Counted from the stretch's first letter, positions 6,651 to 14,156 are shown. The stretch is DNA of 16,449 bases from a candidate division CSSED10-310 bacterium (GCA_016932295.1 JAFGDC010000562.1:1-16449); one strand, 5' to 3'. Notes: generated by a model not told the origin, from the letters alone. A program made the numbers and translations.

Positions 6651-8501
6651 TCAAGACCTCCGACGCAGTGCCAACGTCAGGATCGCCGCCACCAGCACCA
6701 AGCCGGCAGGACCTGCGGCCGGCACCGGCGCCGGGGTTGGCGTCGAGGTGGGCGTGGGTGTGTCATAAGGAGTCGTGGTGAAAAAAGAGGTTGGAGTGTG
6801 CGACGGTGTGTGCGACGGTGTGTGTGACGGCGTGTGCGAGAGTGTTGCGGTGGGTGTCCGCGTGGGTGTCCGTGTCGGCTGACCGGTCGGGCTGGTGGTG
6901 GGGGTGCGGGTGGGAGTGGATGTTGGAGTGATGGCGGTGGGAGTGGTGGTCGGTGTCGGAGTGGGGTAGGGCATGGTCACGTTCATCTGGTCGTAACTCA
7001 TCTGAGATGCGTGGTCGAGGATGTCGCTGAAGGCGAAATCGTTGTAATCGAAGCCGCCAAGCTCGTACGCCAGGGCCAGGGAGGAATGCTCCCACGTGTA
7101 GGTGACCCCCGGCGACGGACCATTGGGAGCGCCCGGCGGCAGCGACGGCAGTACAGCGCTGGTGCCGCCGCCCGGTGTGTAAATTCGCCAGATACTGTAA
7201 TCCCCGCTCTGATCCCGCAGTCGCATCATGTTCAGATCCACCGGCGGACTTCCGTTGCCGATATTCTCCACGTCGTTCCAGCCATAGGTGCCGTTCTGAT
7301 AGGTCAGGTTGAGCTGTGAAAATAGCTCGCTGAAGTCGCTGGTATAGGTGCGGGAATGGGTTTGGCGATCCAACAGAACGATGGTTTTGCTGCTGTTGTT
7401 GTCGATGACCGCCGCGGCTGACAGGTACCCCATGCCGGCGAACTCGCCCGCGGCCGCCACGGTGGTCAACTGGATGCTTCCGTTGCAAAGTCCTGATCCG
7501 GATTCGCAGGCCAGCACGTTGACACCCTGCATGATCACCCGTCCCATGCCGTGGAGATTGTCCAGATCACCAAGCGATAGGCAATAGGCCGCCGAGTCGT
7601 CGGGGATATTGTCCAGGTCGATGGTCACCGTCGCGCCAAGATCGGGATCCACCGTCAGGTCCGCCGCGTTCGTGTCGCCCACGACGGTCACGTCGAGAAT
7701 GTCTATCTCCCGCCAGTTCAGCAGGGGAATCATTTCGTACAGCTCACCCCCGTTGTTCACGAAATCCAGCAGGTCGGTCATGGATACCCGGCCGGAGATG
7801 GCATGAATGGTGTGAAAACCTGGTTCGAGATTCAGGTAGTAGTGGTTTTTATTGATTTCCACGAACAATTCCCATTGCTGCGGTATGAAGATGTTGCTGG
7901 GCACCTCAACCTCCTGGCCCAGCACCGTCATGGTTTCGTTGGGACCCATCAGCGCCGCGATGTCGAAGGTGAGGACGAATTCCAACGACACCGAGCGGCT
8001 CACGAGCGCCATGTCCACCCAACCGTCTCCGTAATGCAGAACACCGTTGTCCACGTCGCAGCCGGTGACATTATCTCCGATCTGGTAAGCCACCGGCGTC
8101 TGGGGAAACGCCTGCAGGGGGATCACAAGGTCATCGGCATCAACTGCCAGTAGGGTGAAATATTCGTAACCGGACATCCCCGCGGTGACCGCGAGCGGTC
8201 CCTGGCATTGCGGGTGGTCGAATTCGATCACACCAATGCCGTTGGTCATCCCGTAATTGTCCGGGAATGGGCTGCCCGCGCCGCCGCCGGCCATGACAAA
8301 GACTCCTGACACCGGCGCCAGGGTGACGGAATCGATCACCGTTACCTTCAGATAGCCATCGATGGGGCCGCCTCCGGTGCCGCCGGTCGGATCTGTGCGC
8401 AACCCTTCATAGCGGTTGCCGGTGCCGGTCAGCCCCGACGTCGGTATCGAAACAAATACGCCAAGGACAAGACAAACCATGCATACAGTCTTCATCGTCA
8501 T
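6651..8501 (-). CDS. Secreted surface protein with Thr/Pro-rich stalk and C-terminal anchor
   Basis: A 616-residue exported protein of unknown function. Residues about 1-25 are a signal peptide (MKTVCMVCLVLGVFVSIPTS). Residues about 48-130 resemble a carboxypeptidase-regulatory/Ig-like beta sandwich (YLKVTVIDSVTLAPVSGVFV). The middle (about 130-510) is beta-rich, Asn/Asp/Gly-rich and unrecognised. Residues 513-590 form a low-complexity Thr/Pro stalk with TPT and SHTP repeats, probably extended and perhaps O-glycosylated. The end, PAAGPAGLVLVAAILTLALR plus basic residues, is a hydrophobic helix and Arg tail resembling a C-terminal sorting or anchor signal; it is not a canonical LPXTG or PEP-CTERM motif. 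The start at 8501 has GGTGG very close; ATG at 8495 is possible. It is transcribed alone, with candidate promoter TATACT at 8552-8557. Surface location is well supported; function is not. Confidence 0.85.
   Translation of the reverse strand: MTMKTVCMVCLVLGVFVSIPTSGLTGTGNRYEGLRTDPTGGTGGGPIDGYLKVTVIDSVTLAPVSGVFVMAGGGAGSPFPDNYGMTNGIGVIEFDHPQCQGPLAVTAGMSGYEYFTLLAVDADDLVIPLQAFPQTPVAYQIGDNVTGCDVDNGVLHYGDGWVDMALVSRSVSLEFVLTFDIAALMGPNETMTVLGQEVEVPSNIFIPQQWELFVEINKNHYYLNLEPGFHTIHAISGRVSMTDLLDFVNNGGELYEMIPLLNWREIDILDVTVVGDTNAADLTVDPDLGATVTIDLDNIPDDSAAYCLSLGDLDNLHGMGRVIMQGVNVLACESGSGLCNGSIQLTTVAAAGEFAGMGYLSAAAVIDNNSSKTIVLLDRQTHSRTYTSDFSELFSQLNLTYQNGTYGWNDVENIGNGSPPVDLNMMRLRDQSGDYSIWRIYTPGGGTSAVLPSLPPGAPNGPSPGVTYTWEHSSLALAYELGGFDYNDFAFSDILDHASQMSYDQMNVTMPYPTPTPTTTPTAITPTSTPTRTPTTSPTGQPTRTPTRTPTATLSHTPSHTPSHTPSHTPTSFFTTTPYDTPTPTSTPTPAPVPAAGPAGLVLVAAILTLALRRRS
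6796..6843 (-). repeat. Four tandem 12-bp repeats coding SHTP units
   Basis: Four consecutive 12-base units (plus-strand form GTGTGCGACGGT and variants) encode the SHTPSHTPSHTP part of the stalk of the surface protein. The first two units are identical and the last two differ by one to three bases. Because the unit is a multiple of three, copy-number change would alter stalk length without breaking the frame. Confidence 0.85.
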
Positions 8502-8832
8502 ATTCCACCTTTTGAAAAGTGACTACACGAAATTTTTTACCACATGGATTGAGTATACCTATTCCACTCTGGCGCATCCAGATGTTCCCTGAACGGACGG
8601 CGGCGCCCCGTGCCGGCGCCCGGTGTAACCCTCGGAAGGGTGTCCCGCGCGCGAGGATGAAACAGACCATGTCTGGAATGGAATGTTTAAAAAAACCAAA
8701 TGCCCGCGGGTGGTCTTCCCGGGAACCTCGTATCGAAAGACATGGGCCTTGAGCGGCGGGTATGGACACCGTATCATGAACCCCCGGGCCTCCGCCGTAT
8801 CGGCGCGACGGACTCTGGAAGGAGCGGGTATC
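8502..8832. other. Divergent intergenic region between surface-protein gene and YCII gene
   Basis: 331 bases with no credible gene; the frames open here on both strands lack ribosome binding sites and recognisable products. It must hold promoters for both divergent genes. The minus-strand -10 is annotated separately. A GGCGCC inverted repeat (8602-8607 with 8615-8620, 7-base loop) could form a hairpin. For the plus-strand gene I see no convincing promoter; an A-rich stretch (8690-8700) lies about 140 bases before its start. Confidence 0.6.
8552..8580 (-). promoter_or_regulatory. Candidate promoter of the Thr/Pro-rich surface-protein gene
   Basis: On the minus strand TATACT (8552-8557, five of six matches to TATAAT) sits about 50 bases before the start codon. 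Seventeen bases upstream is TGGATG (8575-8580), a poor -35 with three matches. The -10 is good and the -35 weak, so this may need an activator. Confidence 0.4.
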
Positions 8833-9165
8833 ATGGACTTTGAGACCTATTTCATCGTGTTTCTGGAGAGCGGCCCCGAGGCCACCGGTTTGGACGAAGA
8901 GGGACTCGCGCAACTGCAGGATGCGCACATCGCCCATCTCCAAGAACTGCGTCGGCGCGGTGCGACCCTGACCGAGGGACCATTCGCCGCCGAGCCGGGC
9001 GACCCTCTCCGCGGCTTCGTCATCTTTCCCGGCGAGATGTCCCTGGAGACGGTGGAACGGCTGGCGGGCGAGGATCCCAGCGTTCGGGCCGGCCGCCTGC
9101 GGGTGACGGTGCGGAAATGGTACACACCCAAGGGCAGGATAACCTGGAACATGGACCGGGACTGA
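8833..9165 (+). CDS. YCII-family protein
   Basis: A 110-residue cytoplasmic protein of the YCII (YciI-like) ferredoxin-fold family. The pattern is typical: N-terminal strand FETYFIVFLESGP, a helix containing the conserved histidine (AHIAHLQELRRRGATL), EGPF, LRGFVIFPGEMSLETVERL, then a DPSVRAGRLRVTVRKW strand. The family is thought to include small enzymes using a His/Asp pair; no substrate can be given. The open frame runs from 8683, but the start at 8833 is preferred: AAGGAG lies 8 bases upstream and the family homology begins there. It stands alone; the next gene begins 206 bases later. Confidence 0.82.
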   Translation: MDFETYFIVFLESGPEATGLDEEGLAQLQDAHIAHLQELRRRGATLTEGPFAAEPGDPLRGFVIFPGEMSLETVERLAGEDPSVRAGRLRVTVRKWYTPKGRITWNMDRD

Positions 9166-9240
9166 GGGTCAGTCGCCGTTTCCAGTGGCGCCAAGAGCTG
9201 AAACGGGCAATCCGGCACTCCGTCGCCGCATCTGAGCGTC

Positions 9241-9256
9241 CGGCGACCGGTCGCCG
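9241..9256. repeat. 16-bp perfect palindrome in the gap before the glycosyltransferase operon
   Basis: CGGCGACCGGTCGCCG is a perfect palindrome 76 bases after the YCII stop and about 115 bases before the glycosyltransferase start. It could be an operator for the operon or the stem of a weak terminator; only a short CCTTTCC tract follows, so a terminator is not well supported. A second partial inverted repeat (CCGTTTC at 9176-9182 with GAAACGG at 9200-9206) lies just after the YCII stop. Confidence 0.35.
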
Positions 9257-9371
9257 CCTTTCCGGACAGGAATCGTCCGGCAGGAGCACCGGAACCATCT
9301 ATGCCGGTCATCCTCGATGCTTCCCATCAGCCGCCGCTGCTGTTACATTCTTGACCATGCGGAGGTAATGA

Positions 9372-11108
9372 ATGAGCAAGGTCCTGGTCGTGAGCGGCGA
9401 TGTGATCGGCAGGCGGATGGCCGGTCCGGCAATCCGCTGTCTCGAAATGGCCCGGGCGCTGTCGGCGAATCACAGCGTGACCGTGGCGACACCGGTGAAG
9501 CCAGACGAGAAGATTCGTGATCTCCGGCTCGTCACCTTCCGCAACGAGCCTTCCGCCGACCTGCTCAACCGTTTCGATGCAGTCGTTCTGCCTGGTTCGC
9601 TCATCTGTTCGGCACCCGTCGCCGTACCGATGGTGGTGGACCTCTACGATCCTTTTATCCTTTCCAACCTGCGCTTCTGGTGCGGCGAGACCGCCGGGTG
9701 CATGGATGCACATTGCGGCGATGATCTGTCCCGGCTGATGGCCAAGCTTTGCCGCGGCGACTACTTCATCTGCGCTTCCCAAAGGCAGCGGGATTTCTGG
9801 CTGGGCATGCTGGCCGCCGCGGGGCGTTTGACCCCCACCCTGCACGGTGAGGACCCCCTGTTCGAACGCTTCGTCGGCGTAGTCCCCTTCGGTATCGGCG
9901 ATCCGCCGCTCCCCTCCCGCCGGCCGGTGCTGCGGGGCGTGGCCGTGGATGGCCGGCGCCGGATCGCCGCGACTGATTTTCTCATGATTTGGGGCGGCGG
10001 CATCTGGAACTGGTTCGATCCAGTCACCCTGTTGGATGCCATGGCGGAAGTTACGGCGGAGCTTCCCCGCGTGAAACTGTACTTCATGGGCACGGCGCAT
10101 CCCAATCCGCTCATGCCGCTCATGGAGCGCACCCGCGAAGCCATGGACCACGCCGGACGGCTGGGGCTTCTCGACCGGCAGGTGTTTTTCGGTGACTGGG
10201 CGCCGTATGAAGAGCGCGGCGGCTACCTGCTGGAGGCGGATCTCGGCGTGAGCCTTCATTTCCCCGATATCGAAACCCGTTTCGCCTATCGCACCAGGCT
10301 CCTTGATTATTTCTGGGCCGGCCTGCCGGTGCTCACCACCGAGGGAGATGCCCTGGCTGAGGTGATCCGCGATCGTGGTATGGGTCTGACGGTGCCGGTT
10401 GCGGATGCCGGAGCCGTGGCCGCTGCCGTCCGCCGCCTGTCCGCTGGTGGAGAAGAGTTGAAAACCATGGCCGCGGCTGTAAGGGATTACAGACCAGAGC
10501 TGCTTTGGCGGCAGGCAGTGGCGCCGCTCGACGAATTCCTCAAAGCGCCGCGCCGTTGCGAATCAAGCGGTGATCAGGGGTGTGCTCACCTGGTGGTGGA
10601 ATGCGCAGATGTCGTCCAGGAAACGGGAACCGCGCTGGTGGGAACGGGCCAGGAGCGGTGCATGGTGGAACAGCGCTTCATGGGCGGCCGCGAGCGGCTC
10701 TGCCGGATCGACCTGCTGGTTTCCGCCGGCGGTTCCGGCTGGCTGCATCTGCGGCTGGCCACCCAGGAATCGCCGGACAAGATCCAGTACGAAGAACAAC
10801 GCATCGTCGGGGCGTCCGAAGACCATCGATGGATAACCTTCCGTTTTGCTCCCCTGTCTGATTCCGGCCGGCGACGGTATATCCTTTTCCTCGAGTTGCG
10901 GCGAACCAACGAGGCCATGGAATGGGGATTGCTGCATGCGCCGGAGGATCGCCCCGAGGGCAGCCGGCTGCTGGTGGACGGGCGCCTGAGCGGTGGGTGC
11001 CTGGCACTGCGCACTTACTGGCTCAGGCTCCCGGATTGTTACTCCACCGGTGATAATGAGGATGCCAAGACCACCATCTGGAGCCGGCTGCGGGGGCGGA
11101 AACCATGA
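9372..11108 (+). CDS. GT4-like glycosyltransferase with C-terminal beta-rich domain
   Basis: A 578-residue protein. The N-terminal Rossmann half (about 1-190) begins KVLVVSGDVIGRRMAGPAIR, like family-4 glycosyltransferases with an open nucleotide-sugar fold. The C-terminal catalytic half (about 195-390) includes LMIWGGGIWNWFDP, LYFMGTAHPN, VFFGDWAPYEERGGYL and RLLDYFWAGLPVLTTEGDAL, where donor binding is expected. From about 395 to the end comes an extra region unlike GT4 enzymes, with alternating strands (RIDLLVSAGGSGWLHLRLAT, HRWITFRFAPL, RRYILFLELRR) suggestive of a jelly-roll carbohydrate-binding fold. The start has GGAGG 6 bases upstream. It overlaps the next gene by ATGA, so the operon is tightly coupled. 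The donor and acceptor are unknown; a role in surface polysaccharide or glycolipid synthesis is inferred from the neighbours. Confidence 0.85.
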   Translation: MSKVLVVSGDVIGRRMAGPAIRCLEMARALSANHSVTVATPVKPDEKIRDLRLVTFRNEPSADLLNRFDAVVLPGSLICSAPVAVPMVVDLYDPFILSNLRFWCGETAGCMDAHCGDDLSRLMAKLCRGDYFICASQRQRDFWLGMLAAAGRLTPTLHGEDPLFERFVGVVPFGIGDPPLPSRRPVLRGVAVDGRRRIAATDFLMIWGGGIWNWFDPVTLLDAMAEVTAELPRVKLYFMGTAHPNPLMPLMERTREAMDHAGRLGLLDRQVFFGDWAPYEERGGYLLEADLGVSLHFPDIETRFAYRTRLLDYFWAGLPVLTTEGDALAEVIRDRGMGLTVPVADAGAVAAAVRRLSAGGEELKTMAAAVRDYRPELLWRQAVAPLDEFLKAPRRCESSGDQGCAHLVVECADVVQETGTALVGTGQERCMVEQRFMGGRERLCRIDLLVSAGGSGWLHLRLATQESPDKIQYEEQRIVGASEDHRWITFRFAPLSDSGRRRYILFLELRRTNEAMEWGLLHAPEDRPEGSRLLVDGRLSGGCLALRTYWLRLPDCYSTGDNEDAKTTIWSRLRGRKP

Positions 11109-12088
11109 TCGTGCCGCTGAACGAGACCAGGATCAGACCGGACCTTGCAATCTGTATCGTCAACTGGAATACCAGGGAGTTGCTCCGGGAATGCCTGCGG
11201 TCGATCAAGGACACGCTGGGTGAGTTGAAGGCGGAAGTGTTCGTGGTGGACAATTGTTCGCGGGACGGCTCCGCCGATATGGTGGCGGACGAGTTTTCCC
11301 GCGTCTGCCTGATCCGCAATGAACAGAACCGCGGCTTCGGCATGGCCAACAACCAAGCCATCAGCCTCGCTAGAGCGCCCTTCATCCTGATCCTCAATCC
11401 TGACATCGTCGCCCTGCCCGGCGCTATCGAGAACATGGTGAAGTTCCTGGTGCAGCATCCGGAAGCCGGCGCTATCGGCGGCAAGATGCTCAACGCCGAC
11501 CGTACCCTTCAGTACTCGCTGCGTACGTTCCCCAGCGCACTCACCGCCTTCACCGAGAACCACGATCTCAACTGGCTGCCCTGCATGAGCGCGCTGTACA
11601 ACCGGTACCGCATGTTCACCTGGCATCACGAGTCGCTGCGCGAGGTGGATCAGCCCATGGGTGCAGCCATGATGGTGCGGCGAAGCGTCATCGAGACCCT
11701 TGGCGGATTCGACGAGAACTTCCATATGTTCTTCGAGGACGTGGATCTTTGCTACCGGATCAAGCGGAATGGCTGGAAAATATACTATGTGCCGGCCGCC
11801 CGCATCGTCCATTACGGCGGCTGCTCGGTGCGGCAGAGGGATAAAATCGGTGAAGAGTTCTACGCCAGCCTGATGAAATTTTACCTGAAGAATCACGGCT
11901 GGCGGTACACGATGTTCATCAGGGTCTGCATGGTGGTCATGGGACTGGGGTGCATCGCCGTGGCGGCGCCCTTCGCCGCGCTGCGCAAACGCTCCTGGCT
12001 GGACACCGTGAAAGCGGCCCTGCAGGTGATCAGGTACGGTTGCTACTACCGGATCCCCCGCGAAATCAACCGGCATTATCTGCCATGA
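11105..12088 (+). CDS. Family 2 glycosyltransferase (rhamnosyltransferase-like)
   Basis: A 327-residue GT-A fold glycosyltransferase of the WbbL/rhamnosyltransferase type. Motifs in order: LAICIVNWNTRELLRECLRS (strand and helix 1), VFVVDNCSRDGSADM, NRGFGMANNQAI, the metal-site strand FILILNPDIV in which NPD takes the place of DXD, QPMGAAMMVRRSVIETLGGF, and MFFEDVDLCYRIKRNGWKIY carrying the ED acceptor/catalytic motif. A hydrophobic stretch near residues 276-297 could bring it to the inner membrane. Its ATG overlaps the stop of the upstream glycosyltransferase by 4 bases; the acyltransferase gene follows after 31 bases. It probably adds a deoxysugar or similar residue to a lipid-linked or surface glycan; the sugar is not known. 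Confidence 0.9.
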   Translation: MIVPLNETRIRPDLAICIVNWNTRELLRECLRSIKDTLGELKAEVFVVDNCSRDGSADMVADEFSRVCLIRNEQNRGFGMANNQAISLARAPFILILNPDIVALPGAIENMVKFLVQHPEAGAIGGKMLNADRTLQYSLRTFPSALTAFTENHDLNWLPCMSALYNRYRMFTWHHESLREVDQPMGAAMMVRRSVIETLGGFDENFHMFFEDVDLCYRIKRNGWKIYYVPAARIVHYGGCSVRQRDKIGEEFYASLMKFYLKNHGWRYTMFIRVCMVVMGLGCIAVAAPFAALRKRSWLDTVKAALQVIRYGCYYRIPREINRHYLP

Positions 12089-12119
12089 GCGCGGGAGTAA
12101 CCATGCGGGAGATGGGAAC

Positions 12120-13103
12120 ATGACGCCGGTGGAGAGCCTCGGCCGCGACCTGGCCCGGTTGATCATCTGGTATCCGTTCCGCTACTTGGTTGGTATCCTG
12201 CCGGCGTCGCTGAGCATCGCAATCTTCCGGCTGATGGGACTGCTGCATTGGTATGCCGGCGGACGCGACCGCATCGAGTCCGCCATGGCAGTGCTGCCCG
12301 TGGATATTCTGCCGGAAGAGCAACGGACGGGCGCGGCGCGGCGGTATTATATGAATCACTATGTGGACCGGCTCCAGATTTTCCTGTTCCCCCGCTGGCG
12401 ACGGCCGGCGGCAGCGGCGCGGTTTATGCGCACGCAGGGACTGGAGCATCTGCGGTCGGCCCTGGCGGCTGGCCGGGGCGCGATCATCGTGCACCCTCAT
12501 TTCGGTCCCATCCAGATGAAACTGTTTCCGCTGGCCGCGGCCGGCTTCAGGCTGCTGCAGATCGGCTATCCATCGGCCGCCAACCTGAGCGCCGTGGGCC
12601 GACTGGTGGCCTTCCGCCTGCGGGTGCAACTGGAAGATCTGCTGCCGGCGGTAATCCATCCGGCGGACAGGTTCATGCGGCCGGTGCTGAGGCATCTCGG
12701 CGAGAACAACGTGGTGCTGGTGACCGGGGACGGCGCCGGGGGCGGCGTGAAGCTGGGAGCGGGGCGCGAACTGCCCTTCCTGGATGCCGCCATGGTATTC
12801 CCGGAAGGACCGTTCAACCTGTCACAGTTGACCGGGGCGCCGCTGCTGCCGGCTTTCATCGTGTCGGAACGCAACGGGTATTGGAAACTCGTGATCGGCC
12901 GGCCGTTCGAGGCGATCACGGACGAGGCCTCACAGGCCGCGGCCATGGCGCGGTTCGCCAGATACCTGGAACGGTTCATCTTCCGGTATCCGGAGCTGTG
13001 GCATTTTTGGGACGAGTGGGAGTCGGGGAAGAGGAAGTGCGGTGCCGGCGGCCGCCGGATCCTCAACGAGATCGCCATGGGTCGGGAAACGTTGCAGGAC
13101 TGA
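12120..13103 (+). CDS. LpxL/HtrB-like lipid acyltransferase with altered catalytic motif
   Basis: A 327-residue protein of the lipid A biosynthesis acyltransferase (LpxL/HtrB) superfamily, which moves fatty acyl chains onto lipid A or related glycolipids at the inner membrane. Visible: an N-terminal hydrophobic segment (about 12-45), IIVHPHFGPIQ (122-132), VLVTGDGAGGGV, ELPFLDAAMVFPEGPFNLSQ, TGAPLLPAFIV and FRYPELWHFWDEW near the end. In the family the active motif is HX4(E/D); here H127 is followed by Gln at 132 instead of Glu/Asp. It is the third gene of the glycosyltransferase operon, with GGAG 9 bases upstream of the start. It may acylate the glycan made by its neighbours, or act as a non-catalytic relative. 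Fold assignment is confident; activity is not. Confidence 0.83.
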   Translation: MTPVESLGRDLARLIIWYPFRYLVGILPASLSIAIFRLMGLLHWYAGGRDRIESAMAVLPVDILPEEQRTGAARRYYMNHYVDRLQIFLFPRWRRPAAAARFMRTQGLEHLRSALAAGRGAIIVHPHFGPIQMKLFPLAAAGFRLLQIGYPSAANLSAVGRLVAFRLRVQLEDLLPAVIHPADRFMRPVLRHLGENNVVLVTGDGAGGGVKLGAGRELPFLDAAMVFPEGPFNLSQLTGAPLLPAFIVSERNGYWKLVIGRPFEAITDEASQAAAMARFARYLERFIFRYPELWHFWDEWESGKRKCGAGGRRILNEIAMGRETLQD

Positions 13104-13596
13104 TCTCAGCGCCAAAAAGGACCGAAAACCCCGCCCGGGCGGTTGTGGTTGCTGTCCCCATATGCTGACTTATCGGCTCAAACAGTTGGAAATGCACGAT
13201 TGACAATCGGAGACCCGGTGCGACTGAAACGCCGGCTCAACCGGACCGCGAACCAGACAGGCAGGCATCGGTGCAGCATTGCCGGTCGTTATCACCCGAG
13301 TGAACATACCTTCAACCACGGATTCGCGCCACAATGCCGTCATGGACCGCCGGTATTCCATTGCTTGGATACCCCGCACGAAACATACGGAGTGACTCAT
13401 TTCGCTGCAATGAACCGAGTTTGTAGTGACGATTGCAGCGTTTCACCGCAGTCATGTCGTTTCGGTGGAAAACGTTGTGTGGCAATTGTTCAATGCCTTA
13501 ACGATGAGGTTTTAGCGGCGGCGTGCCAGGCCGAGGAACAACTTCGTAGCCGCTGGCGTGGCACTAAAAGACTTATAATATAACAAGTTACAGATC
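13104..13596. other. Long noncoding region upstream of the sigma-54 promoter
   Basis: About 490 bases without a credible gene. A 146-codon plus-strand frame (13143-13583) lacks a ribosome binding site, has mixed third positions and no recognisable product. It carries several ATTG/CAAT dyads: CGATTGACAATCG (13197-13209), the long inverted repeat at 13403-13440, and ATTGTTCAAT (13485-13494). A CCGCCCGGGCGG palindrome (13131-13142) just after the acyltransferase stop may act as a weak terminator but has no T-tract. The last 30 bases before the promoter are AT-rich (TATAAT at 13574-13579, no -35), which could help DNA bending. Such a layout suits distal activator sites of a sigma-54 promoter. Confidence 0.6.
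13403..13440. promoter_or_regulatory. Inverted repeat, candidate upstream activating site
   Basis: CGCTGCAAT (13403-13411) and ATTGCAGCG (13432-13440) are perfect 9-bp inverted copies with centres 29 bp apart, about three helical turns. They lie roughly 185-220 bases upstream of the predicted start of the secreted-protein transcript, where sigma-54 activators usually bind. It is the strongest dyad in this gap. The bound factor is inferred to be the activator encoded at 14218-15597; binding is not shown. Confidence 0.45.
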
Positions 13597-13612
13597 TGGC
13601 ACGGGAATTGCT
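13597..13612 (+). promoter_or_regulatory. Sigma-54 (-24/-12) promoter of the secreted-protein gene
   Basis: TGGCACGGGAATTGCT matches the sigma-54 consensus TGGCACG-N4-TTGCW at every fixed base, with the -24 GG at 13598-13599 and -12 GC at 13610-13611. Transcription should start near 13623, giving a 5' leader of about 52 bases before the ATG at 13675. An enhancer-binding protein is encoded immediately downstream of the target gene. Confidence 0.9.
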
Positions 13613-13624
13613 CCTATAAGTAAT

Positions 13625-13644
13625 CACCGCGGATGAACGCGGTG
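13625..13644 (+). other. Stem-loop at the 5' end of the secreted-protein mRNA
   Basis: CACCGCG (13625-13631) and CGCGGTG (13638-13644) form a 7-bp stem with a GATGAA loop. It begins within two or three bases of the predicted transcript start and ends 19 bases before the AGGAGG site (13664-13669), so it would cap the leader without hiding the ribosome site. A role in protecting the mRNA 5' end is inferred. Confidence 0.5.
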
Positions 13645-13674
13645 GAAAGCAACTCGGAATCACAGGAGGAAGTG

Positions 13675-14100
13675 ATGAGAAAGGTATTGATGGGTTTGGT
13701 TATCGGCTTGATGATCGCGGGTTTCTCGGCGATCGGTTTCGCCGGCGAGGAGTTCGGCATCCTCAGCGGCACAGTGGTGAATCTGGATACCGGTGAGCCG
13801 GTGGAAGGCGCTCTCGTATTCGTGCGGATCTGCAATGATGAACCGTTGATGGGTTCAGGCAGCGGCCCTCATGGCACGCATCTCTATTCCGATACGACCG
13901 ACGAATACGGTGAGTTTTACATCGAGGACGTTCCCGCCGGCGAATGGACGGCCATTGCCCGCAAGCGCATGGCCGGCCGTGACGAGGAACTCGTGCTGAT
14001 CGAGGACGGCGTCGAGACCATCGTAACGTTCGAACTGGAAGCCACCGGTTCTGGTGATCCACTGCAGTTCCAACTCCGCCATCAGGGTGGCGACGAATAA
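13675..14100 (+). CDS. Small secreted protein with carboxypeptidase-regulatory-like domain
   Basis: A 141-residue exported protein. Residues 1-23 are a signal peptide (MRKVLMGLVIGLMIAGFSAI, then GFA before the likely cut ahead of Gly24). The mature part, about 118 residues, is one beta-sandwich of the carboxypeptidase regulatory type: GILSGTVVNLDTGEPVEGAL, then TDEYGEFYIEDVPAGEWTAIARK, and the final TIVTFELEATGS strand. This domain has no catalytic residues; it usually serves adhesion or as a structural module. The open frame begins at 13633, but the start at 13675 has AGGAGG 5 bases upstream and a fitting signal peptide. It is read from the sigma-54 promoter at 13597 and closed by a strong terminator, so it is a single-gene transcript. 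It is probably periplasmic or extracellular, and abundant when induced. No specific function is known. Confidence 0.88.
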   Translation: MRKVLMGLVIGLMIAGFSAIGFAGEEFGILSGTVVNLDTGEPVEGALVFVRICNDEPLMGSGSGPHGTHLYSDTTDEYGEFYIEDVPAGEWTAIARKRMAGRDEELVLIEDGVETIVTFELEATGSGDPLQFQLRHQGGDE

Positions 14101-14119
14101 ACCTGCCGAACGTCATTGG

Positions 14120-14156
14120 AAAGGAGCCTCTCGGGGCTCCTTTTTCTTGTTTTTTG
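14120..14156 (+). terminator. Rho-independent terminator after the secreted-protein gene
   Basis: AAAGGAGCC (14120-14128) and GGCTCCTTT (14135-14143) form a 9-bp stem with a TCTCGG loop, followed by a T-rich tract interrupted by CTTG. It lies 20 bases after the stop codon and separates the secreted-protein transcript from the activator gene. Confidence 0.93.

Noticed and set aside
6796..6843. Tandem repeats considered as a CRISPR array
   Set aside because: Units are 12 bases with no spacers, and they encode the SHTP stalk in frame.
9327..10259. 310-codon minus-strand frame opposite the first glycosyltransferase
   Set aside because: The His/Arg/Gly-rich product is typical of an antisense shadow, and the plus strand encodes a recognisable enzyme.
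11039..12166. 375-codon minus-strand frame opposite the family 2 glycosyltransferase
   Set aside because: Antisense shadow; the plus strand has all the GT2 motifs.
12248..13168. 306-codon plus-strand frame overlapping the acyltransferase
   Set aside because: Out-of-frame shadow, rich in Arg/Gly/Ala, while the other frame has LpxL-family motifs.
13143..13583. 146-codon plus-strand frame in the noncoding region
   Set aside because: No ribosome site, no codon bias, no domain; the region looks regulatory.
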